Source: an uncultured Bacteroidaceae bacterium
Lineage (GTDB): Bacteria > Bacteroidota > Bacteroidia > Bacteroidales > Bacteroidaceae
Direction: 5' to 3'
DNA length: 44,709 bases
NCBI GenBank assembly: GCA_905234555.1
Contig: CAJOHO010000011.1
Coordinates: 1 to 44,709 of the forward strand
Shown: piece after piece, positions 32,365-39,491 of the stretch
How positions within the stretch are numbered: the stretch's first letter is position 1
Layout of the letters: every line of letters starts with the position of its first letter
Made by a program: the position numbers and the translations under genes
Notes under the pieces: generated by a model
What the model saw: only the letters and a program-made list of their open reading frames with translations
Databases searched by the model: none
What the model was told of the DNA's origin: nothing

Positions 32365-33240
32365 TTATCCGATGATCTTTTCGTCCAACAATTCTTTGAT
32401 CATTCCTTCTACGTCAGCGTCAGAAGCCGTCAAAGTTTTCGACTCCTTAGCCTGGAACACAATGTTCTTGACAGCCTTCACCTTCGTTGGTGAGCCTGCC
32501 AGACCACACTGGTTGACATCGCCATCTACATCAGCCACCGACCACTGGTTGAGGGTGAGGTAGTCGCGTTCTGCATAAAGCTTCTCCATACGCTCGTCGG
32601 TCTCAGCTGGACGCTCCATCGGACAAGTGGCATACTTGTACTTCATGACGAGCTTGGCGTTGCATGGACGGCAAGGTGCGGCACTTCCGTTGACTGTGAT
32701 AACCACTGGCAGCGGAGCCTCAACTGTCTCTACACCACCATCAATGTGACGGCGGATGGTAGCCTTACCATTCTCAATTTTTAGAATTTCCTCAGCGTAT
32801 GTCACCTGGTTGAGACCCAGTTTCTGAGCCACCTGTGGACCTACCTGAGCTGTATCACCGTCGATGGCCTGACGACCACCAATCACGATATCCACCTTAC
32901 CAATCTTCTTGATGGCAGTGGCGAGAGCATAGCTGGTAGCGAGTGTGTCGGCTCCGGCAAAGAGGCGATCGGTAAGCAACCAGCCAGTGTCGGCTCCGCG
33001 ATAGAGTCCTTGACGGATGATTTCACCTGCACGTGGAGGACCCATCGTGAGGATTCCAACTGTTGATCCAGGGTTCTGCTCTTTCAGACGCAGAGCCTGT
33101 TCCAATGCATTCAAATCTTCAGGGTTGAAGATAGCAGGCAGCGCAGCACGATTCACTGTTCCTTCAGCGGTCATAGCGTCCTTGCCGACATTACGCGTGT
33201 CGGGCACCTGCTTTGCGAGTACAATGATGTTTAAACTCAT
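32365..33240 (-). CDS. etfB: Electron transfer flavoprotein beta subunit
   Basis: The 291-residue subunit has the ETF beta signature: VLAKQVPDTRNV at the N-terminus, FNPEDLNALEQAL, DIVIGGRQAIDGDTAQVGP (the nucleotide-binding loop) and a C-terminal arm reaching toward EtfA. Cytosolic. It is the first gene of the operon, and the etfA start follows its stop by 5 bp. A TAACTTTG -7 box is found about 95 bp upstream of its start on the minus strand, with no good -33 box. Confidence 0.95.
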   Translation of the reverse strand: MSLNIIVLAKQVPDTRNVGKDAMTAEGTVNRAALPAIFNPEDLNALEQALRLKEQNPGSTVGILTMGPPRAGEIIRQGLYRGADTGWLLTDRLFAGADTLATSYALATAIKKIGKVDIVIGGRQAIDGDTAQVGPQVAQKLGLNQVTYAEEILKIENGKATIRRHIDGGVETVEAPLPVVITVNGSAAPCRPCNAKLVMKYKYATCPMERPAETDERMEKLYAERDYLTLNQWSVADVDGDVNQCGLAGSPTKVKAVKNIVFQAKESKTLTASDADVEGMIKELLDEKIIG

Positions 33241-33333
33241 AAAAAATGTTTGAAAAATTTATTTTTGTAGTTTTTTCTTTCTACTTGATTGGACTTTGGA
33301 TGTCTTCATTTGCCCAAAATCGTTTTCAGTGTG

Positions 33334-33341
33334 CAAAGTTA
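33334..33341 (-). promoter_or_regulatory. -7 box of the etfB operon
   Basis: Minus-strand TAACTTTG; the -33 position has no TTG. The leader would be about 85 nt. Confidence 0.45.
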
Positions 33342-33379
33342 CGGCTTTTTATTGATTTGACGTAAAAAAAATACATAAA

Positions 33380-33419
33380 AATTGCACAGCCTGCACAAAA
33401 AGAGTGCAGGTGTGCAATT
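33380..33419 (-). terminator. Terminator of the barrel gene
   Basis: AATTGCACA + CCTGCAC (33380-33396) pairs with GTGCAGG + TGTGCAATT (33404-33419), with a single bulged base and a seven-base loop, then a T-rich run on the minus strand. Confidence 0.88.
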
Positions 33420-33441
33420 AAAAATGTAGAAAATGTGCAAC

Positions 33442-34071
33442 TTAAAAATTCACACCGAAGTTAAGGAAGAAAGCGCGGTTGTATGCATCAAAGCCATCGT
33501 TCTGACTGATGTTGGTCAGCCCCCACTGGTAGCCCAGTTCGAGATAGATCATATTGTACTCGATACCTACACCACCCTTCAGACCGAGGTCGAAGCGGCT
33601 GAAACGACGGCTGCTGAAAGAATCCCACTTCTCGCCAGTGGCATCTTCTGTCTTACCACCTACACCAAAAGAGAAGGTTGGACCGAAGAAAGGAATGACA
33701 GCCATGTCCTTCAGACCAGGAACGCTTTCGGAAAGCTTCACGCCGTACTTGATGAGCACAGGAATTTCGATGTAGCTAAGACGGGACTTTGCCAAGTCGC
33801 CTTTACCACCCTTTTCTGAGTAGTAAACACCGCTCTCCAGGAATACCGGTACGGAGTTGGAGCAACGCAGACCAACTACACCACCCAGGTTGAGTCCACC
33901 ACGGCTACCGAGGCTGTAACCATGATTACCTGCCATGTGAGCATTTGAAAGACCTACGCGGATACCCCAATACATGTTTTCCTCATCGAGGGTGAAACCG
34001 CCACTGCTGTACTGTGCAAATGCCGGTGCGGAGAGCACCATTGCGCAAATTGCTACTAAAAACTTTTTCAT
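33442..34071 (-). CDS. Outer-membrane beta-barrel protein
   Basis: The 209-residue exported protein has a signal peptide (MKKFLVAICAMVLSAPAFAQ) followed by alternating amphipathic strands (YWGIRVGLSNAHM, GLNLGGVVGLRCS, PVFLESGVYYSEKG, YIEIPVLIKYGV, FDLGLKGGVGIEYN, YLELGYQWGLTNI) and the terminal aromatic NRAFFLNFGVNF that is typical for assembly by the BAM machinery. It fits the small OMP_b-brl (PorT-like) group of Bacteroidetes with 8 strands. Function is unknown. It is transcribed toward the etf operon and ends in a strong terminator; it is divergent from thrA. Confidence 0.85.
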   Translation of the reverse strand: MKKFLVAICAMVLSAPAFAQYSSGGFTLDEENMYWGIRVGLSNAHMAGNHGYSLGSRGGLNLGGVVGLRCSNSVPVFLESGVYYSEKGGKGDLAKSRLSYIEIPVLIKYGVKLSESVPGLKDMAVIPFFGPTFSFGVGGKTEDATGEKWDSFSSRRFSRFDLGLKGGVGIEYNMIYLELGYQWGLTNISQNDGFDAYNRAFFLNFGVNF

Positions 34072-34207
34072 GCTTTGATTAATTTTATGAGTTAATAAAC
34101 TAATAAATTATGTATCTCTTTCTGTAAAATTCTGTGAAAACAATGCAAATTAAGTCTTTTTTTTTAATTTCTCAAAGCATTTTCCGAAAAAATATAAAAA
34201 AAATAGG

Positions 34208-34215
34208 TAACTTTG
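34208..34215 (+). promoter_or_regulatory. -7 box of the threonine operon and structured leader
   Basis: TAACTTTG gives a start near 34222 and a leader of about 95 nt. The leader can fold ACGTG/CACGT plus TTTT/AAAA at 34236-34263. A TCTGTAAAAT/TCTGTGAAAA direct repeat (34121-34140) lies upstream in the divergent region. The short in-frame stretch before thrA has no cluster of Thr or Ile codons, so classical attenuation is not supported. The rest of 34072-34318 is AT-rich and empty. Confidence 0.45.
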
Positions 34216-34318
34216 CCGAGATTTTGGTCTTACACACGTGTTTTTTGACTATAAAACGCACGTTTCGGCAAAAAAATGAGTTTCATTCTTTTGCCTTCAC
34301 TAAATAAGTTTTTTGACA

Positions 34319-36772
34319 ATGAAAGTAATGAAATTTGGCGGAACATCCGTAGGTTCCGTAGAAAGCATTCTGAATGTCAAGAAAATTGTGGAATCATGCG
34401 ACGAGCCTGTCATTGTGGTGGTAAGCGCCTTGGGCGGAATTACCGACAAATTGATAGCCACGGCTCAGTTGGCACTGGCAGGCGATGCCTCATACCTCGA
34501 CTCGTATTCCGAGATGGTGGCTCGCCATCACCGCATGGTTGACGCGATTATTCCCGACGCAGAAGTGCAAGTGAAATTACTGAAGAGAGTCGATTCACTG
34601 CTCGACGATCTTAAGAGTATTTACCAAGGTGTATATCTGATCCGCGACTTGTCGGAAAAGACTCACAACGCAATCGTAAGCTATGGCGAGCGCATTTCTT
34701 CGCAGATTGTAGCAGCCCTCATCAAGGGAGCTACGTGGCACAACGCACTCGACTTTATCCGTACGGAGCGTAAGCAACTGAAAAACCTTCTGGTCACCGA
34801 CCAGACCTATAACGCCGTTCGTAGCGAGTTTCGCGAGTTTATGCGTGAAGCCAAGCAGGGACGACGACCCATTGCCTTGGTTCCAGGCTTCATCTCTACT
34901 GATATCAACACTGGAGAAGTGACGAACCTGGGACGAGGCGGAAGCGACTATACAGCCAGCATCATTGCTGCTGCACTCGATGCTTCCGTGCTGGAAATAT
35001 GGACGGATGTGGATGGGTTCATGACTGCCGACCCACGAGTGATTAACTCTGCCTACACCATCGACCGCCTGTCGTATGTGGAAGCGATGGAGCTTTGCAA
35101 CTTTGGTGCAAAGGTGGTCTATCCTCCCACCATCTATCCGGTCTGCATCAAGAATATACCTATCTTAATTAAGAACACCTTCCACCCAGAAGCAGCAGGA
35201 ACCATCATCACACAGGAAAGTGGCGACGAAAGCCGTGCTATCAAGGGTATCTCTTCCATCAACGACACAAGCCTCATCACAGTGGCCGGTCTCTCAATGG
35301 TGGGTGTGATTGGTGTGAACCAACGCATCTTCACAGCTTTGGCACGTGAAGGTATCAGCGTGTTTATGGTGAGTCAGGCATCATCGGAGAACAACACCAG
35401 TATCGGTGTGCGCAATGAGGATGCAGAAAAGGCTTGCGAAGTGCTCAACGAAGAATTCCAGAAGGAAATCGAGATGGGTGCGATGTTCGAGATGAGTGTA
35501 GAGAAGAACCTTGCCACCGTCGCCGTTGTCGGTGAGAACATGAAGCACACTCCTGGTATTGCCGGTAAGCTGTTCGGCACGCTTGGACGCAACGGTATCA
35601 GCGTCATCGCCTGTGCCCAGGGTGCCAGCGAGACCAACATCTCATTCGTGGTGGAAAGCCGTTTCCTGCGCAAATCGCTCAACGTCATCCACGACAGCTT
35701 CTTCCTCTCCGAATACCAGGTTCTCAACCTCTTCATCTGTGGTGTGGGAACGGTTGGCAGCAGTCTGATTGAGCAAATCGCCAGTCAGCGTGAACGCCTC
35801 ATGCGTGAACGTGGACTGAAACTCAACGTGGTGGGAATTGCCAGCGGACACTTTGCTATGTTCGACCGCGAAGGTCTGCCTTTGGAAAACTATCGAGAGC
35901 TTCTCTTGCAGAGCAAACCCAGCAACATCGAGCGTCTGCGCGACGAAGTCATTGGCATGAACATCTTCAACAGCGTCTTTGTGGATTGTACTGCCAGTGC
36001 CGAAGTGGCTGCACTCTACAACGACTTCTTCGAACACAGCATATCTGTGGTGGCTGCCAATAAGGTGGCTGCATCGAGCGACTACGAGAACTACGCCCTG
36101 CTCAAGGCTACAGCCCGTCGTCGTGGCGTAAAATTCCTGTTCGAGACGAATGTGGGTGCGGGTCTGCCCATCATCAATACCATCAACGACCTCATCAACT
36201 CCGGCGACAAGATCCTGAAGTTGGAGGCTGTACTCAGCGGTACGCTCAACTTCATTTTCAACACCATCTCAGCCGACGTTCCCTTCTCTAAGACGGTGCA
36301 GATGGCAAAAGAACAAGGATACAGCGAACCCGACCCACGTATCGACCTTAGCGGTAAGGACGTGATTCGCAAACTGGTGATTCTCTCTCGCGAGGCAGGA
36401 TATAAAATCAATCAGGAGGACGTGGATGCCAACCTGTTTATTCCGAAGAACCTATTCGACGGATCCATCGAAGAATTCTGGCAGCAACTGCCCAATCTCG
36501 ACAAAGATTTCGAGCTGCGTCGGGAGCAACTGGATGCAGAACACAAGCGTTGGCGTTTCGTAGCAACGATGGAAAACGGGAATGCCCGTGTGGAACTGAA
36601 AGAGGTAGATGAGCACCATCCGTTCTATGGATTGGAAGGCTCAAACAACATCGTCCTCATCACCACAGAACGCTATCATCAATACCCCATGCTCATTCAG
36701 GGCTATGGCGCTGGAGCCAGTGTGACTGCCGCCGGTGTCTTTGCCGACATCATGAGCATAGCGAACATATAA
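34319..36772 (+). CDS. thrA: Bifunctional aspartokinase / homoserine dehydrogenase
   Basis: The 817-residue fusion catalyses the first and third steps of threonine/methionine synthesis from aspartate. The aspartokinase domain (1 to about 290) has the KFGGTSVGS signature (5-13) and LGRGGSDYTAS. Two ACT-type regulatory segments follow (about 305-455), with VAVVGENMKHTPGIAG and ISVIACAQGASETNISFVV. The homoserine dehydrogenase domain starts at FICGVGTVGSSLIEQI (NAD(P)-binding) and includes VAANKVAASSDY and NVGAGLPIINTI. The ACT segments suggest feedback inhibition by threonine. ATG 34319 is preferred over the in-frame TTG at 34313 because the conserved KVMKFGGTS begins there. It heads a three-gene unit with the ApgM-type gene and thrC. 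Confidence 0.95.
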   Translation: MKVMKFGGTSVGSVESILNVKKIVESCDEPVIVVVSALGGITDKLIATAQLALAGDASYLDSYSEMVARHHRMVDAIIPDAEVQVKLLKRVDSLLDDLKSIYQGVYLIRDLSEKTHNAIVSYGERISSQIVAALIKGATWHNALDFIRTERKQLKNLLVTDQTYNAVRSEFREFMREAKQGRRPIALVPGFISTDINTGEVTNLGRGGSDYTASIIAAALDASVLEIWTDVDGFMTADPRVINSAYTIDRLSYVEAMELCNFGAKVVYPPTIYPVCIKNIPILIKNTFHPEAAGTIITQESGDESRAIKGISSINDTSLITVAGLSMVGVIGVNQRIFTALAREGISVFMVSQASSENNTSIGVRNEDAEKACEVLNEEFQKEIEMGAMFEMSVEKNLATVAVVGENMKHTPGIAGKLFGTLGRNGISVIACAQGASETNISFVVESRFLRKSLNVIHDSFFLSEYQVLNLFICGVGTVGSSLIEQIASQRERLMRERGLKLNVVGIASGHFAMFDREGLPLENYRELLLQSKPSNIERLRDEVIGMNIFNSVFVDCTASAEVAALYNDFFEHSISVVAANKVAASSDYENYALLKATARRRGVKFLFETNVGAGLPIINTINDLINSGDKILKLEAVLSGTLNFIFNTISADVPFSKTVQMAKEQGYSEPDPRIDLSGKDVIRKLVILSREAGYKINQEDVDANLFIPKNLFDGSIEEFWQQLPNLDKDFELRREQLDAEHKRWRFVATMENGNARVELKEVDEHHPFYGLEGSNNIVLITTERYHQYPMLIQGYGAGASVTAAGVFADIMSIANI

Positions 36773-36802
36773 AAGCCCCCTCCAACTCCCCCAGGGGGGG
36801 AT
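36772..36802. repeat. GC-rich palindromic element, copy 8
   Basis: This intergenic copy between the thrA stop and the next start is near-identical in its left arm to copy 6. It lies in a 49 bp spacer within an operon. Confidence 0.75.
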
Positions 36803-36821
36803 TAGAGATTAAAGATTCAAA

Positions 36822-38084
36822 ATGAAACATATCATCATATTAGGCGACGGAATGGCTGACCACCCGATTGAGAGATTGGGCGGAAAGACCCCTATGCAGG
36901 CTGCTGACAAACCCATGATGGACTGGTTGGCACGCAACGGACAGACGGGACGCCTGATGACTGTGCCAGAAGGATTCCCTCCCGGCTCTGAGGTTGCCAA
37001 CACAGCCATACTTGGGTACGACCTCAACAAAGTGTATGAAGGACGCGGACCCCTCGAAGCTGCCAGCATCGGCTACGAGATGCGTCCGGACGACTTCGCC
37101 ATCCGCTGCAATATCATCACGCTGGAGGACGGAAAAATCATCACGCACAACGGCGGCAACTTGCAGACTTCGGATGCAAAGATCTTGACAGACTACCTCA
37201 ACGAGCATCTTGCCAAGCCCATCAACGAACGTGAAGGATGCGAGCGTGTGCAGTTCATCTGCGGCATTCAATATCGTCATCTGCTTGTCATTCGTGGCGG
37301 CAACAAACATATCGTCTGCAACCCTCCCCACGACCATCCCGACGAACCCTGGCGTCCGCTGCTGGTGACAGCAGAGAAAGATGCGCCCAACGACAGCGAA
37401 CTGACGGCTCAGCAGACTGCCGATCTGCTCAACGAACTGATTCTTCGTTCACAAGACCTCCTGCCGCAGCATCCCTACAACATAGAGAAAGCCCAGCGTG
37501 GCGAACGTCAGGCAAACAGCATCTGGCCTTGGAGCGGAGGCTATCGTCCGTCGATGCAAACGCTGGCAGACCAGTACCCGCAGGTGAAGAACGGAACCGT
37601 GATTTCCGCCGTTGACCTGATTCGCGGCATCGGTCACTATGCAGGACTGAAGATTGTGGAAGTGGAAGGCGCCACCGGACTGGCCGACACCAACTATGAA
37701 GGGAAGGCTCAGGCAGCCATCGAGGCGCTGAAGACCGACGACTTTGTCTTTGTCCACGTGGAAGCAACCGACGAGGCTGGTCACGATGGTGACTTGGACC
37801 TGAAACTGCGTGCCATCAACTATCTCGACCAACGGCTCATCCGTCCTGTCTTCGAGGCAACGGAACAGATGGGAGAACCCGTCTGCATCGCTGTGTTGCC
37901 CGACCACCCCACTCCAGTGGAACTACGCATCCATGTGAGCGAACCCGTTCCTTTCCTTATTTATTATAAAGGAATAGAAGCCGACAGCGTTCAGCAGTAC
38001 GATGAAGACAGTTGCCGTGAAGGTGCTTTCGGTCTGCTCCGTTTAGACGAGTTTATGAAAACGTTTATGAACATCAATGATTGA
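36822..38084 (+). CDS. ApgM-type phosphoglycerate-mutase-fold protein, likely homoserine kinase
   Basis: The 420-residue protein of the archaeal-type 2,3-bisphosphoglycerate-independent phosphoglycerate mutase family (alkaline phosphatase fold) has metal-site motifs IILGDGMADHP (4-14), PGSEVANTAILGYD with the catalytic Ser, FVHVEATDEAGHDGD and VLPDHPTPVE. It sits 49 bp after thrA and 14 bp before thrC, exactly where thrB (homoserine kinase) is expected, and no GHMP-type ThrB occurs in the window. In Bacteroides thetaiotaomicron a family member was assigned homoserine kinase activity on genetic evidence, as I recall it. Position therefore argues for homoserine phosphorylation rather than glycolysis. 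The alternative is a true phosphoglycerate mutase that lies here by chance. Confidence 0.9.
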   Translation: MKHIIILGDGMADHPIERLGGKTPMQAADKPMMDWLARNGQTGRLMTVPEGFPPGSEVANTAILGYDLNKVYEGRGPLEAASIGYEMRPDDFAIRCNIITLEDGKIITHNGGNLQTSDAKILTDYLNEHLAKPINEREGCERVQFICGIQYRHLLVIRGGNKHIVCNPPHDHPDEPWRPLLVTAEKDAPNDSELTAQQTADLLNELILRSQDLLPQHPYNIEKAQRGERQANSIWPWSGGYRPSMQTLADQYPQVKNGTVISAVDLIRGIGHYAGLKIVEVEGATGLADTNYEGKAQAAIEALKTDDFVFVHVEATDEAGHDGDLDLKLRAINYLDQRLIRPVFEATEQMGEPVCIAVLPDHPTPVELRIHVSEPVPFLIYYKGIEADSVQQYDEDSCREGAFGLLRLDEFMKTFMNIND

Positions 38085-38098
38085 AACCATTACACGAT

Positions 38099-39400
38099 AT
38101 GAAATTTTATAGCACAAACAATCAAGCACCGATGGCTTCGCTGGAGAAAGCCGTGGTGAAAGGTCTTGCAGAAGACCGCGGACTCTATATGCCTGAACGC
38201 ATCAAGAAGTTGTCTCAGGAATTTTTCGACAACATCCAGCATATGACCTTCCAGGAGATTGCCTACCACGTAGCAGATGCTTTCTTCGGAGAGGATGTGC
38301 CAGCCGACGACCTGAAGCGTATCGTTTACGACACACTGGCTTTCGACTGCCCCGTCGTTCCTGTCGATGGAAATATCCACAGCCTCGAACTGTTCCACGG
38401 TCCGACACTTGCCTTCAAGGATGTCGGTGCTCGCTTCATGGCAAGACTGCTTCAATACTTCATCAAGAAAGAAGGCGAAACCAAAGAAGTGAACGTGCTT
38501 GTGGCGACAAGCGGCGACACAGGCAGTGCCGTTGCCAACGGCTTCTTAGGCGTTGACGGCATCCACGTCTATGTGCTCTATCCCAAAGGCAAAGTGAGTC
38601 CGATTCAGGAATGTCAGTTCACCACCCTTGGCAAGAACATCACCGCCGTCGAGGTGGATGGTGTGTTCGACGATTGTCAGCGACTGGTGAAATCTGCTTT
38701 CATGGATGCAGAACTGAACCAGCACATGCGTCTGACCTCTGCCAACAGCATCAACGTAGCACGATTCCTGCCTCAGGCCTTCTACTACTTCTGGGCTTAC
38801 GCACAGTTGAAGAAGATGGGTAAGGACAACATCGTGGTTTGCGTGCCTTCCGGCAATTTCGGCAACATCTGTGCAGGTCTCTTCGGCAAGCGTATGGGTC
38901 TGCCCGTCAAGCGGTTCATTGCTGCCAACAACGCCAACGACATTTTCTTCAAGTACCTCCAGACAGGCAAATACGAGCCGAAAGCATCGGTTCAGACCAT
39001 TGCCAACGCGATGGATGTGGGCGACCCTTCGAACTTCGCACGTATCTACGACCTTTATGGCAAAGATGTCAACAACATGCGCAAGGAAATCAGCGGAGCT
39101 ACCTATAGCGACGAGCAGATTGCAGATACCATTCGCGATGTGTATCAGCGCACAGGCTACCTCTGCGACCCTCATGGAGCTTGTGGCTATCGTGCCCTGA
39201 AAGAGAATCTCGCAGACAACGAAATCGGCGTATTCCTCGAAACTGCCCACCCAGCCAAGTTCAAGGACACAGTGGAACGCATCATTGGTCAGAACGTGGA
39301 GATTCCTGCCAAGCTCGCAGCTTTCATGCAAGGAACGAAGCAGAGCATCGCCATGAGTGGCGACTTCGCCGACTTCAAGGCTTACCTGCTGAAACAGTAA
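38099..39400 (+). CDS. thrC: Threonine synthase
   Basis: The 433-residue PLP enzyme converts O-phosphohomoserine to threonine. Its conserved parts are FYSTNNQAPMASLEKAV (type I N-terminus), HGPTLAFKDVGARFMARLL (the PLP-binding Lys), LVATSGDTGSAVANGF (phosphate loop) and VCVPSGNFGNICAGL. ATG 38099 is chosen over the in-frame TTG at 38081 because it begins the family's N-terminus. It is the last gene of the thrA - ApgM-type - thrC unit; the spacer downstream is filled with simple repeats. Confidence 0.95.
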   Translation: MKFYSTNNQAPMASLEKAVVKGLAEDRGLYMPERIKKLSQEFFDNIQHMTFQEIAYHVADAFFGEDVPADDLKRIVYDTLAFDCPVVPVDGNIHSLELFHGPTLAFKDVGARFMARLLQYFIKKEGETKEVNVLVATSGDTGSAVANGFLGVDGIHVYVLYPKGKVSPIQECQFTTLGKNITAVEVDGVFDDCQRLVKSAFMDAELNQHMRLTSANSINVARFLPQAFYYFWAYAQLKKMGKDNIVVCVPSGNFGNICAGLFGKRMGLPVKRFIAANNANDIFFKYLQTGKYEPKASVQTIANAMDVGDPSNFARIYDLYGKDVNNMRKEISGATYSDEQIADTIRDVYQRTGYLCDPHGACGYRALKENLADNEIGVFLETAHPAKFKDTVERIIGQNVEIPAKLAAFMQGTKQSIAMSGDFADFKAYLLKQ

Positions 39401-39409
39401 GAAATTCGC

Positions 39410-39485
39410 CAATTCGTAATTCAGGAATACCGAAATTCCGGAATACCGCAAATCGTAAATCGTAAATCGTCAAATCGTAAATAGT
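39410..39485 (+). repeat. Simple repeats between thrC and pgpH-like gene
   Basis: Two themes follow each other: AATTCGTAATTC / GGAATACCGAAATTC units, then tandem AAATCGT(A) units up to the start of the next gene. The second theme is the same as in the etfA-acd spacer. Confidence 0.75.
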
Positions 39486-39491
39486 ATTGGT

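Noticed and set aside
34222-34318. Attenuator leader peptide for the threonine operon
   Set aside because: The leader contains a weak hairpin but no run of Thr or Ile codons and no terminator stem with a T-tract.
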